From Limnanthes douglasii subsp. nivea (lineage: Eukaryota; Streptophyta; Magnoliopsida; Brassicales; Limnanthaceae): a stretch of 64,000 bases of DNA. The position numbers and the translations under genes are program-made. The DNA is taken from assembly GCA_036936605.1 (NCBI GenBank), contig JAUPFV010000005.1, positions 61,586,742-61,650,741 on the forward strand, in the 5' to 3' direction. Positions 20,639 to 32,076 of this stretch are shown piece after piece. Positions within the stretch are counted from its first letter, which is position 1; each line of letters starts with the position of its first letter. The notes under the pieces were generated by a model. That model made no database searches, had not been told where the DNA came from, and saw only the letters and a program-made list of their open reading frames with translations.

Positions 20639-22155
20639 CAGTTTGAGGGGCTTTCTGGGGGAGAGGGTGAAATTGATGACCCCAGAGAGACCTCTGGAGT
20701 TTTAATATCGATTGAAGAATTTGAAACACACTATTTGGCTGAAGAAAAACGTGTCAAGATAGGATCCAAGATGATATTGGAATTAAATGGTAAAATGTTA
20801 AAGTTCTTGAAAGACCATCAGCATGTTTTTGCTTGGTCCAATCCTGATGTTACCGGAGTACCAGCAGATACTATGTCACACCAACTGTCCATCCGAAGGG
20901 ACATAGCACCTGTGATACAAAAGAGAAGAGATTTTTCTAAGGAAAATGCTGATGTCATAGTTCAAGAGGTCGACCGACTTACTAAAATGGGGCACATAAA
21001 GGAGTCTCAATACTCTTTATGGACAGCCAATCCGTTATTGGTAAAAAAGAAAAATGGCAAATGGCGTATGTTCATCGATTTTACAGATCTCAACAGAGCT
21101 TGCCCAAAGGATTTATAATCGGTCCCCCGGATTGATCAGCTGGTGGATTCCACGTCTGGAAACAAGGTGCTATCTTTTATGGATGCTTTCTCCGGGTATA
21201 ATCAGATTCAAGTGGATCCGAAGGATCAGGAACATACTACGTTTGTTACTGATAGGGGCCTTCATTGTTACAAGGTGATGCCATTTGGGTTAAAAAATGC
21301 TGGGGCTACTTATCAGAGGTTGGTAAGCAAGGGTTTTGTTGGTCAAATTAGAAGAAACATGGAAGTTTACATCGACGACATGATGGTGAAAAGTATGGAC
21401 AAAGAACTACACTTGGCAGATCTCCAAGAAACTTTTGTTAACTTAGTGAAAGTAAATATGAAACTAAACCCAGAAAAGTGTGTGTTTGGAGTGCAGTCCG
21501 GAAAATTCTTGGGGTATGTAATAAGTGAGCAAGGGATACAGCCTGATCCGGACCAACTTAATGCTTTACTACAAATGGAGCCTCCTCGGAATGTTAAAGA
21601 AGTACAACGATTGACTGGGAGGTTGGCTGCATTAAATCGATTCATTTCAAGGTCTTCAGACAGGTGTGCCCCGTTTTTTCAAACTTTGAAAGGTGCAAAG
21701 GGCTTTGATTGGTCCTCACAGTGTGATGAGGCCTTCGATGAAATCAAAAAGCATTTGTCCTCCCTCAAGACTTTGTTTAAACTCGTTGATGAGGAGACTC
21801 TTTTTATATACTTGGCAGTCTCTAGTTGTGCCAAAAGTGCAGTATTGGTAAGGGAGGTAGATAATTATCCCCGCCCGGTGTATTACATTAGCAAGAGTTT
21901 GATTGATGCAAAAAAACACTTTTTGAAGCTTGAAAAATTAGCACTAGCCCTGGTGATTGCTGCGAGGAAGATGAGACCTTATTATTAGGCTCATCCCATT
22001 ATTGTCCGGACGTCTTTTCCCTTAAAAAAACGTTCTCCAAAAGGCCGACATTTCAAGTAGAATGTCTAAGTGGTCAGTGGAATTGGGAGACTACGATATT
22101 GATTTTGCCCCTCAGACAGCAGTCAAAGCCCAAGCGGTGGCAGATTTCTTAGTTT
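20639..22155 (+). pseudogene. Element A: reverse transcriptase and first RNase H
   Basis: Copies element RNA into DNA. Visible motifs are KKKNGKWRMFIDFTDLNRAC, FMDAFSGYNQIQVD, MPFGLKNAGATYQRLV and the catalytic YIDDMMVKS (YIDD at 21368-21379), then KCVFGVQSGKFLGYVIS. RNase H follows (TLFIYLAVSS, PVYYISKSL, KLALALVIAARKM). Lesions are a TAA at 21116-21118 (Tyr in C), a TAG at 21986-21988 (CAG in C), an extra A in the A-run near 22025, and a TAA near 22155. The RT core between these is intact in sequence. Confidence 0.93.
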
Positions 22156-22720
22156 AATTTCACTCAGATAGGGATACTAAGCAAACAACTGGTGTGAAAG
22201 ACAAAAAAATCTGGGTAGTCCGGACTGATGGTGGATCAAGTACCATGGGATGTGGTATTGGGGTATGTTTGACCTCTCCGTACGGTGATAGAATGTACCA
22301 AGCTATATGTTTTTCTTTCAGGGCTTCTAATAATGAGTCCGAATATGAAGTTGTTATAGCTGGTTTGAAATTAGTTTTTATTTGTGAAGCCAAAAGGGTC
22401 AAGTTAATGAGCGATTCTCAGCTTCTTATCCATCATGCACAAGGTCAATCCGAAGCCAAAAAGGAGCAGCTGGTTAAATACTTACTTCTTCTCAAAGAAG
22501 TGACAGTTAATTTTAAGAGAATCATCTATGAACACATACCCCGAACAGAAAATATACTGGCAGACTCCTTGGCAACCATAGCCTATACTGAGTCCTACCC
22601 TTGGATTCATGTGTTGGAGTGCCCATACATTCAAATCAATCCGGATACGGAAGAAGAAAGTTTCAATATACAGATAAAAAAGCCTCAAGATTGGAGATTT
22701 CATATCCTTCAATATCTCTC
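22156..22720 (+). pseudogene. Element A: second (archaeal-type) RNase H
   Basis: Tat-lineage extra RNase H. It begins after the DKK linker with WVVRTDGGSSTMGCG (Asp), then NNESEYEVVIAG (Glu), LMSDSQLLIHHAQGQ (Asp) and ENILADSLATIAYTES (last Asp). All acidic active-site residues are present. The frame is open from 22194 through to the integrase zinc region, so this is one of the better preserved parts of A. It is expressed only as part of the pol polyprotein. Confidence 0.9.
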
Positions 22721-23925
22721 AGATGGCATCTTGCCTCTGGAAAAATCAATAACAAGAAAAGTAAAGTGCAAGGCTCGTGGTTTTGTCGTCCTAAGAGATA
22801 TTCTTTGTAAGAAGTCTTATAGTAAACCCCTCTTACAATATTTGGGGGTCGACGGGTCTCAAATAGTGCTCTCCGAGTTACATGATGGTGAGGGATCAGC
22901 TCACTGTGGATTCAGGGCTCTAACAAGAAGAGTTTTTTTAGATGGGTGCTATTGGCCCTCCATAATACAAGATACTAGGGAGTTGGTAAAAAAGTGTGAC
23001 ATATGCCAGAGATATAACAATGAAATTCATATCCCAGCCATCCCTTTAGAGTCAATTTCTTAGCCAATACCTTTTGCTCGATGGGGGTTGGATTTAGTGG
23101 GACCTCTACCCATGGCATCCGGGGGCGCAGAACTATAATCGTTGCTATTGATTACTTTTCGAAGTGGATCGAAGCAGCTCCATTGGCAGGTACGATATCA
23201 AAAGCTGTTATAAAATTCATTTTATCCAATATCTGTTGCAGATTTGGAATTCCACAAAAGATAACAACAGACAATGGGCCACAATTCGACAACAAAGAAA
23301 TGGAGAGTTTCTGTGCCTCTAGAGGAATACAACATTGCTTTTCTTCTCCTTTCCACCAACAAGCAAATGGTCAGGTCGAAGTCGCCAACATGTTAAGACT
23401 GTCCGGTTTAAAGAAGAATTTGGAAGGGACTGCTGGAAAATGGCCTAGTTATTTGCAAGAAGTTTTGTGGGCTTACCGGACCACTCTCGGGGCTGCAACA
23501 CAAGATTCTCCCTTTGCCTTAGTATATGGGATGGATTCCATAGCTCCCATAGAAGCTACTCTCCTTTCATTTCGAGTTCATAATTTTTCCGAACACGCTA
23601 ACGAGGTGGCAATCAGAGGCCAGCTTGACTTAATAGAAGAAGGAAGAGTTAAGGCTCACCTTATAGCTGCACACTATCAAGGTTTGATGATTATCATGTT
23701 TGCTTCTAAAGTTAAAAGAAGGGATTTTCAGCCATGGGATAAGGTATTGAGAAACGTTGTCCTACATACTAAAGAGAAGCAGTTCGGTAAGTTTGCTCCA
23801 ACTTGGGAAGGACCCTATGTGGTCATTGAAAGCTTAAGCCTGGGACATACCGGCTCCAAGACAAAGATGGAAGGATTTTGAATCACCCCTGGAACATTGA
23901 ACACCTCCGGTTGTACTTGGAATAG
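22721..23925 (+). pseudogene. Element A: integrase
   Basis: Inserts element DNA. The zinc-binding region has LHDGEGSAHCGFRA and KKCDICQRY (CxxC). The core has Asp in VAIDYFSKW, Asp in TTDNGPQFDN and Glu in NGQVEVAN. The C-terminus carries KRRDFQPWDKVLR and, out of frame, HPWNIEHLRLYLE, with no chromodomain. Lesions are a TAG at 23061-23063, a one-base loss at the G-run 23121-23125 (shared with C), and a late frameshift near 23840. Because C carries the same G-run lesion at a different insertion site, the source copy probably already had it. Confidence 0.92.
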
Positions 23926-24436
23926 AAACTATGTAAATATTTACTTGCTTAACAGTTCATGTAAATATTTGGGGGCATGCTCTTTCCTACCCTGGTGACG
24001 CGGAGAGGTTTTAATGAGGTGTCATGGATTTTTTATAAAATTTGATGCCTTCTTAGAAGATTCGGAGTGTTTCAATTAAAAGCTTTCTCTGAATTTTTTT
24101 ATCAATAGCAGACCAGATTAAATTGGTGGAGTGGTGATTACTTAAAATTGGTCATCGGAGAATTTAAACACTCTCACTTTAAAATATTTGTGAAATAACT
24201 AAGGGCTGTTTAAACATTAGCCACCAAAAGTAAAAAAAATCATGAAACGATGCAGGAGTTATGCAAAATGAAACTACTCATTAAAACATACAAAATTCCT
24301 TGGCCATCCAAGGACTTTGTATTGTCAAAACAAGAAAAGTTTATCCAGACAAGGACTGGACACGGTTACAAAAAATGCCTTTGAAATACAAGGACTTTGG
24401 TTCAATCACAACAAAAATAAAAAGATAATTGATACT
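23926..24436. other. Element A: spacer between integrase and antisense gene
   Basis: No coding. Conserved with C and D: AAATATTTGGGGGCAT, CTTTCCTACC, GAGGTTTTAATGAGG. It contains CCTTGGCCATCCAAGG (24298-24313), an inverted repeat that lies downstream of the antisense gene's stop and so in its probable 3' UTR. Confidence 0.7.
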
Positions 24437-27395
24437 TTAAGACTGAGCCTTTGAAGATGGCTCAGCCTCACTTAGCTTTTTCTTCTTTGGGTCATCATCC
24501 GGACTCTCCCCGGTTTCTTCTTCTTCATCACTGGTGTCCTCACTGGAGTAGTTGTACTTATCAACAACAGACACGGTATGATGAGGAATGTCTTCGTACT
24601 CTACAAATCGCCATAAATCCACCAAGGTCTTCTTCGGAATTTTTTCATGAAATAGTAGAACCATATCTGACCTAACCTCAACATACCTTGCCTCCTGAGA
24701 ATCTATCACCTCATTGGTGTAAGCATCCATCCTAGCATGGATTTTTTTCTCCTGCTCCCTCAACAAGTCAGCCTTTTCTTGCTCAGCCTTGGACACATTA
24801 TTCTCAAGAGAGATCTTGTCATTAGTTAAGGCCTGAATGGTGCTATATTTGGCCTTCACTTCTTCTTTTGATGACAGGAGGTCTCTTTCCATGATTGATT
24901 GCTTTAGTTGGAGTTCTATGACAACTCCTTCTGAAGTGGCTAACCTGTTGGCCAAGTCCTCCTGACGTTTCTTCAACTCCTCATTCTCTTTCCTCAATGC
25001 CTCAGTATTTTGGTTGGCATTAAGAAGATCGCTAGACAGTTTCTCTTTGTCAGAATTGAGGGTATTGATGATGGCTGACTGATTGTGTACTTGCTTTTCC
25101 AAAATAAGCACTGGCTGGACATTGCTCAGAACGGAGTGAGCAATGACATCCTTTTCGCTTGAGACAGAAAAAGACTTACTCTTGAATGTGACGGTGTTCG
25201 AAGAAGTTGGAGGGAGGTAGGGCCCAGCAAAATCATCTATGGGGAGGTTTTCAAAATAAAGACCAATCCCCTCAAGCCCAGTGATGTCGACACCATCAAT
25301 ACTGATATCCCCTCCTCCAACCTCTTCGGTTTGAAAGTCACCAGGGATCTCTTCTGCTCTCGTAGGATCAGTAGGGTCAACGGGAGGTAGTGGCTCCGGA
25401 TCCCGGAGAGAAACCTCATCTCCCTTGGAAGTTTTCTTTCTCTTGGCGTCCCGGCGTCCACCTTCAGCTCCCCATTTTTTGTCCTTTTTTAGGACCTTTT
25501 GAGGTTTTGAAGACCCATCAGCTTCCTTGGTGCTCTCGTGTTCCACCACCTGTAGTAAGGCATCATCGATTTTCCCTTGACCTTGTCCCTCGGGATTTGT
25601 TGGGACAGCTTCTTCCACCTCAGTAGGATTGGCCTCTGCCACACCTCGCCCGGCCTTAGCCTTTTTTCCCTTCATCTTGCTTGGGGCTTTAGCTCTGCCT
25701 GGCAAGACCAATTTTCCATATTTTCCCTCTGTCTTCCGGAGGATCACTCCCGGAGGGGTAAAGTAGTTAATTCCTCCCAAGACAGATCCCTTCGGTCCGT
25801 TATATTCCACAGATAGGATCTGGCTAAGTTGCCTCCGGTAAAGCAGTTGTGGAAGCGGTTTGCCCATTTTTCAGCTGCCCAAGCATTCAGCTTGGCATAA
25901 GTAGTCTGCCCGGCCTCTAGGTAATCATTGAAATCCTTGGGCAGCACTACCAAAAAGCAAAAGGAAAAAGAGTTAGATAATAATTATTTTTATATAAGTA
26001 AAAGTAGAAGTATCTAGTGAGATTATTACCATCACTTCGCCATCTGCTGGTGAGCATGTTTGGATTGACACCAACTTTAATTTTCTTCCCATTCTCCCAA
26101 GCACCGCTGACGAACAGAAATTGAGTCTTCCAGCCTTTCTCCGACTCAAGTAAGTCATCCACTACCTTGTAATTGTCACCCATGTTGAAGTGATAGAAAA
26201 GGATGACATGATTTCTGCAGAGGCTTGCCACAACAGCAAATTGCTCCATCGGAAGAGGAATTCTGGAGAGCCTTGAGGCCATAATACATGCCATAAGGGT
26301 GAACCATGCATTAAGACTTAGCTGGCTTGGGCAAAGCTTAATCAGATGGAAATATCTGACTATTTCTGGGTCCAAGGGAAGCCTAAGTCCCCATTTGAAT
26401 AGCTCAGTATAGTAGACAATCTCGTTGAGCTTACAATCCATGGGCGTCTCCGGATCGATTAGGATCCTTACATTGACATTCTCTGGAATACCCCACTTTG
26501 TCCTTATCCGGCCAAGTTCAGCTGTGTGAATGAAAGCGTACTTGATTTTTTGCATGGCCAACAAATATTTAACATTTACCTTGTGAAAACAAGGCCCCAC
26601 CTTTCCCACACGGCACTCCGGCAGGTCCTGGTTCTTTAAACATACTTTTTCCTTGCCTTTTCTCTTCCTAGTCATGGCAGTTTTGCTTGTTTTCCCGGAG
26701 ACGTCAGTCTCGAAAGGGGCTTCTTCGATGCTATCCTTCATTACCATGGAGGGGTTGTCAACTGTCTTAGGAAGAGAGGGGCTGGTGATTGGCTCAGTAG
26801 GCCCTTCAGATTGTTGAGCATCCTTTCCATCTTGGGGTCTAGAGTCCGGTTGGGGCTCGGACCCGGAGGTATCTTTTCGAAGACTTGAGCTAGTTGCGTC
26901 TGGATCGGACAGATTGTCCTTGGGAGTTTTGATGGGTGCTTCTGACCCTGTGATTTTACTTTTTGCCCCGAATTTTGAAGGGGTGAATTTTGGTTTAGGT
27001 TGTGTGCCAGCAGCCTGCCCTTTTCCCAGATGACCCCTTCGTCTATCTACCAGCTTCTCCAGGGAAATATCACCATCTGACCCCATAGCAATAAATGGGG
27101 AAGGTTTCTTAAAGCTTGTGACTGCCTGCCCTAGTTCAACATCACGCTATGACTCATGGACCGATGAGCCCGAAACGATTGGTGAAAGGTTGGACTGGAA
27201 CAACCTCTTAGGTTTAGCACTCTTAATTGAAGAAGAACCCCGGTCAGGCTCTGAGCTTGGTGTTTCTGGTTCTTTAACAGGGGAAACAGGGAGGCCTGCA
27301 ACGATGCATCTTTCTCGTTCAATCTTTTGAGCCTTTTCCAACTCTGAAAAATTGAGCCACCCACGTTTTACCAAAGCGTTTCTTGCTGTGAACAT
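24437..27395 (-). pseudogene. Element A: antisense gene, Transposase_28-like domain with coiled coil
   Basis: Two-exon gene opposite to pol. Start MFTARNALVK at 27395 is chosen because B has MFTAKNKLTK at the same place. A TAG near 27147 (a sense codon in C) breaks exon 1. Then come a Ser/Pro/Glu-rich region and the conserved domain CFHKVNVKYLLAMQK, ELFKWGLRLPLDPEIVRYF, LCPSQLSLNAW, FLFVSGAWENGK. This resembles the Pfam 'putative gypsy type transposon' domain (PF04195). An intron (25947-26029) follows. Exon 2 gives VLPKDFNDYLEAGQTT and, after a frameshift near 25750, a long coiled coil and an acidic tail ending at 24437. Function unknown. Confidence 0.82.
25947..26029 (-). other. Intron in element A antisense gene
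   Basis: 83 bp on the minus strand. Donor GATG|GTAATAATC, acceptor TTTTTGGTAG|TGCTGCCC after a T-rich tract. Splicing joins RSD to VLPKDF in phase 1. The unspliced frame is closed. Confidence 0.8.
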
Positions 27396-27819
27396 AAACT
27401 CACACCGAAAGAAAGGTTTTTTGAGAGATGAAAGCTTTGGAGTTTGACAGATTAGAGATAATGAAGATAATGAAATCGTAAAAAGTGAACTGATTTATAT
27501 TAATCAGGTAGACGATGCTTCGATACCTAGGAGGATTCGAAAGGGTAGATGCAATGATTAAAGGCGGCGCTGATGTCATTCGCATTAAATGAAAAAGTTG
27601 CTTTTTGAAGCTAGTGGGAGCACCATTCTTGGAGAAAAACGGCCGGTGTGGCGAATCAGAGAAGGACACGTGTCCAACGATCTCTGGTAAAACTGCTCAG
27701 CTTCTAAGGGTTTCAGTCTGTCCGGATAAAGTCGTTACAGATTTTCGAAATGTCCGTACAAAGTTATGATTACACTTGAGCTATTTTTAGGTCTTGCCAA
27801 AGGCCTTCGAACACAACCT
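27396..27819 (-). promoter_or_regulatory. Element A: antisense promoter and leader region
   Basis: No coding frame. TATAAAT on the minus strand at 27493-27499, about 100 bp upstream of the antisense ATG. C has the same box at the same distance. The rest shows similarity only to the same region of C. Confidence 0.5.
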
Positions 27820-27828
27820 AAAAAGGGG
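27820..27828 (+). promoter_or_regulatory. Element A polypurine tract
   Basis: AAAAAGGGG four bases before the 3' LTR; plus-strand primer site. Confidence 0.8.
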
Positions 27829-27832
27829 CTAC

Positions 27833-28207
27833 TGATGAGTCCAGAATTTGTTGCCACTCTTTATGAGAACCGGACAGGGGAAATTCGGACAACATCCACC
27901 CACTGAACCGTCCGAACTGAACTAATGTACTAAAAACTTAATCACTTAATGACTAAGCTAATTATCTACCTACTTAAAACTAATGGGTCTTTGAACTCGA
28001 CTCGAATCCATAAGTCAACCAAAAAGCCCATGTGGCCCACAATTAAGGGTATAAATACCCAACCACTTTCATTTAATGGGGGTAATGAAAATTAAATACA
28101 ACCAGGCAGCTCAATTCTCCCTCTACACTCTATCCAAACATTAAATACCTTTGAAATACCACAAAACTCTGGACAAAATTACCCTCAAACAAAAATAAAC
28201 CTCACCA
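27833..28207 (+). repeat. Element A 3' LTR
   Basis: 375 bp, TGATGAGTCC to CCTCACCA, same length as the 5' copy, followed by ACTAT. Confidence 0.96.
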
Positions 28208-28212
28208 ACTAT

Positions 28213-28900
28213 GTAAGAAACCAAGAGATCGAGACATCCTCATCAGTATAGACATGCCCCTTCAGCTCATCTCCCACAAGTTAGTAGTTAATCTCACACC
28301 ATAGTTAACAATCATCTGAGGGACTTTGGACAAGGTTCTCATCGGCCTAGAAAGTCATTCTAATCAGAGTCAACAATCCTTGCCAAGAGGGAATCAATGG
28401 GTTCAGCCTGGTTATTATGAAAAAATAATTGAAAATGTTACTACCATTTATGATAAAGCTAAGAAAGTTGTGCCATTCCGAAGGCCTACGCCTATCGAAA
28501 CTCTAAGGGAAAATAAAAACACGTGGTTCTGCAGATATCATAATGATGTGGGACATGACACTAAGGATTGTATTTTTCTAAACCAAGAGATACGGTCGTT
28601 AATCGAGAATAGAAAATCAACTAATTTTGTTAAGTCATAAGGAGGTAATAGGCAAGTGAGAAAGAAGTCCCAACCAGGTACAAGTGGGGCTCATGATACA
28701 TCACCAATTGACCAAAGGCCAAATACGGAAGTTTCCAAATAAGAAAGTATGATGGTTATTATTGAGAAATTTGATATGGATTCAGAGTACCTGGATTCCG
28801 ATACGAATCGAGGACAAATCAAGTGGTGGAAGAAGATACTCGAATGGTTTTCAAACTATGAACTTTCTTCGAATCATTAACTATTTTTGGAGGATATACA
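28213..28900 (+). pseudogene. Element B: gag, 3' part
   Basis: Resumes the B gag after element A. From 28326 the frame gives GNQWVQPGYYEKIIENVTT, matching RGPWVQPEWFAELKENVAT of A. The zinc knuckle CRYHNDVGHDTKDC lies at about 28530-28572 and keeps the CX2HX4HX4C spacing. The linker (EKFDMDSEYLDSD) follows with stops. The upstream part 28213-28325 is low quality with several stops. Confidence 0.85.
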
Positions 28901-29501
28901 ATGACATCACCTTCGAGTTACTCTAGGAAAAGGCAAATGGTTAGTTTGACCACACAATTTGAAGGGAAACTTTCTACCAAAACCCTACTTCTTTCATAGT
29001 GTTTGATGAGAATAACTTAAGAAACATCGCAAGCCCACATGAGGATATTGTGGTGACAGGGGCATCTATTGAGGGCACAAATATCCAAAAATAATTAATC
29101 GACACGGGTAGCTCGGCTAACATTTTATATCTATATACCTATCAACAAATGAATAACCCATATGTTATACTCCAATCGAACATAACAAAAATGGGTTTTA
29201 CCAGAAACTCTATTGATGTCATTAGGGAATTCGGAGGAGAAGCACTTTTAGGTAAATGACCATTTAAGAAAATGGTAAGAGTTACATTTGTAGTGGTGGG
29301 TCTTTGATCCCTTATAATGAAATTTTTTACAGATCTTAGTTTCCAATGTTGCATGTTGTTCTATCAACAATTCACCGGTGTTTAAAATATGCGGTTAGAG
29401 ATCAAGTAGGGGTGGTTCGCACCAGCCAAAAAGTGGTTAGAGAATTTTATGCCACTGCTCTTGCTCCAAAGTCTATGGAGAATGTGACAACCAAAAAAAG
29501 A
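28901..29501 (+). pseudogene. Element B: aspartic protease
   Basis: Starts at MTSPSSYSRKRQM (ATG near 28901). The frame shows SFIVFDENNLRNIASPHEDIVVTGASI, then after a TAA the active site IDTGSSANIL near 29098-29124, so the catalytic DTG motif is preserved. The second half (GFTRNSIDVIREFGGEALLG) ends near APKSMENVTTKKR immediately before the stop at 29502. Several stops and frameshifts. The number of residues between APK and the stop is identical to A. Confidence 0.85.
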
Positions 29502-29504
29502 TAA
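29502..29504 (+). other. Element B: stop at the conserved pro/RT position (UAA)
   Basis: AGA TAA CAA TCA. Ten residues after AP(K/R), as in A. B has UAA where A, C, D, F and G have UAG. Confidence 0.65.
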
Positions 29505-31440
29505 CAATCAATGTAGTCCTCTTCCGGTCGGGGCGAAATAGAAGAAGTTGAAGTACACAATTTAGCATATGGGAAGAATGTTAGGATTTGAGCTAGAGTA
29601 CCATCAGAGTTGAAGGAAAAAATATTATCTTTCTAATCCAAAAATTTACATGTGTTTGCCTGGTGTAATGAAGATGTGACCGGTGTCTTTATTAATGTCA
29701 TTTGCCATAAATTATCTGTACGATCTGATGCATGCCTAGTAGTCCAAAGAAGAAGATTTTTTTCGAAAGAGAAATCTGAAGCCATCGTTTAAGAGGTAGA
29801 TAGATTGAAAAATGTGGGGCACATTCAAGAATCTCAATATCCATTTCAGACAACGAATCCGGTGCTCATTAAAAAAAAGAATGGAAAATGGCAAATGTGT
29901 ATTGATTTCACAGATCTCAACAGGGCATGTCCGAAAGATCCTTTCCTAGTTCCTCAAATAGATCAGTTGGTGGATTCCACTTCGAGAAATAAGTTGTTGT
30001 CCTTTATGGATGTTTTCTAGGTACAATGAGATACAAATGGATCCAAAAGACCATGGTCATAATAAATTCATCATTGATAGGGGACTGCATTGTTACAAGG
30101 TAATGCCTTTTGGGTTAAAGAATGTTGGGTTACTTACTAACACCTGGTCAATAAAGTATTTGTCACTCAAATCAGGAGAAATTTGGAAGTTTATATTGAT
30201 GACATGATGGTAAAAATCTCGAGAGAGGAGGATCATTTACTTGACCTCCAAAAAACTTTCTCTCATTTATAGGCCATTAATTTACAGTTGAATCCATATA
30301 AGTATACTTTTAGAGTACGACCCAGAAATATTTTGGGCTACATAATCAATAAGAACGGCTCCTGAACGACCCAACATAATTAGATTTATTATTGATTATG
30401 GACACTCCATATACCATCGAAGAAGTTCAGGTATTGACTGGAAGATTGGTATCTTTGAATAGGTTTATCTCGAGATCATCGGATAAATGCGCACGATTCT
30501 TCCAAGTATCGAGAAATGCCAAAGATTTCAACTGGTCTCCAAATAGTGATAAAGCATTCTTTGAAATAAATAAAAACATTTATCTTCACCTAAAAATTTA
30601 TTCAAATTGGTCAGCAGAGAAAGACTGTACGTGTATGTAGCAGTATCAGATTATGATGTGAGTGCGGTGCTAGTTCGGGAGGTTGACAATTATCCACCCT
30701 GTTTACTACGTTAACAAGACTTTATTAGATGATGAGAAAATATACCTGAAGCTGGAAAAGTTGGCTTTAGACTTAGTAATAGCGGCCAAGAAAATGAGGC
30801 CCTATTTCCAAGCGCATTCCATCACGGTTCAAACTTCATTTCCACTTAAAAATGTATTTTAAAACCGGATGTATGAGGCCAAATTACTAAGTGGTATGTG
30901 GAACTGGGGGCTATAATATTAAATTTACGGCTGGAATGACAATTTAAGCTCAAGCCGTAGTAGATTTCTTAGCTGAGTTCCATTCGGAGAGACCCTATGA
31001 AAAATATTTGACTCACAAGCCTAGAAAAGACTGGGTAATTCAAACAGATGGTAGATCTAATATGATGGGTTGAGGGGCATGAATTTACTTACTTTCCCCA
31101 TTTAAGAATTCAATGTATCAAGACATACGTTTTGGTTTTAGAGAAACGAACAATGAAGTAATGTATGAAGCATCTCTAACACGTTTAAGCTTGCTCAAAT
31201 ATGTGGTGCAAAAAGAATATGATTATTGAGTGATTCATAGTTACTCATACATAAAGCACAAGAACAATATGAAACCAATAAAGAATAGTTAGTGAATTAC
31301 TTACAAGTGTTAAAAGAGATTTTTTATTGCTTCAAATATGTAAAATACGAATACGTGACAAGATCATAAAATTCAGTAGGTGACTCATTAGCCATTGTTG
31401 CATATTCTGAAGCATTCCTTTGGATTTTGTTACAAGAGTT
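29505..31440 (+). pseudogene. Element B: reverse transcriptase and two RNase H domains
   Basis: Degraded pol. RT motifs are KKKNGKWQMCIDFTDLNRAC (29868 onward), IDQLVDSTSR, MDVF*GTMRYKW-type remains, and YIDDMMVK around 30192-30216. First RNase H at about 30590-30990 (LYVYVAVSDYDVSAVLVREV, KLALDLVIAAKKMRPYFQ). Second RNase H from about 31030 (WVIQTDGRSNMMG, then EVMYEASLT, LLSDS*LLIHKAQ). The Asp, Glu and Asp positions are recognisable. Many stops and frameshifts. Confidence 0.85.
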
Positions 31441-32076
31441 CCCTTCTATAACAACGAATCTTGAAATGTAAGTTGAAGGTGAAGAAAATTTCCAAATATC
31501 AGCCATAGTCAGCCAAGACTGGAGGTATGGTATCCAAGAGTTCATTACTAAGAGAATATTACCCGAAGATAAAATCTTAGCTAATAAATTAAATTTCAAA
31601 GCATATGCGTTTTTGGTTTTGAGAGGGATCTTCTATAAAATATCTTTAAGTAAGCCTTTGTTATGCTGCCTCTGATCTGATGAGTCCCTAACAGTTTTGT
31701 CTGAATCTTGTGATGGGGAAGGGTTGGCCTATTGTGGCTACAAGGCTTTGACTTTAAGAATCTTATTAGTAGGGTATTATTGTCCATCTATCATGACATA
31801 TTCTAAAGACTTAGTTAGAAGATGTAATCCCTATCAGAGATATAAAAGTGCAATACATGTACCAGCAGTTCCTATGTGGTCAGTATCCGAAGCAGTACCC
31901 TTTGATAGATGAGGTCTTGATTTGGTAGGACCCCTTCTGATGGATTTTGGGGAGGTATCAAACTACTATATTTGCGATTGTTTATTTTTTGAGTGGATTA
32001 ACTTTGGTATATCAAGTTTTTATTGCCTTCGAATGGATCATGTCTTAAGATTAATTATATTCAGATAAACTGATAA
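31441..32076 (+). pseudogene. Element B: integrase, truncated and interrupted by C
   Basis: Zinc region and core start on the plus strand: SCDGEGLAYCGYKALT, RRCNPYQRYKSAIHVPAVP (first Cys of the CxxC kept, second Tyr), then VPFDR*GLDLVGPLLMD, an indel at a G-run, and FAIVYFLSG, where the first catalytic Asp is changed. The frame reaches the TDN of the second motif exactly at the C insertion (GATAA at 32072-32076). After C, at 42441, the sequence does not continue as integrase but passes to the antisense gene within about 250 bp. The C-terminal half was therefore lost. Confidence 0.8.

Larger units (their letters stand above)
17871..28207 (+). mobile_element. Element A: complete Tat retrotransposon inserted in B gag
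   Basis: 10,337 bp with 375-bp LTRs at both ends and a perfect 5-bp target duplication ACTAT (17866-17870 and 28208-28212). It has primer binding site, gag, protease, conserved UAG, RT, RNase H, second RNase H, integrase, spacer, antisense gene with intron, and polypurine tract. The LTRs differ at about 21 of 375 sites by eye. Several stops and frameshifts disable every gene. Confidence 0.96.

Noticed and set aside
24451..25816. Plus-strand open frames opposite the A antisense gene
   Set aside because: Shadow frames of the well-supported coiled-coil gene on the minus strand; no homology of their own.
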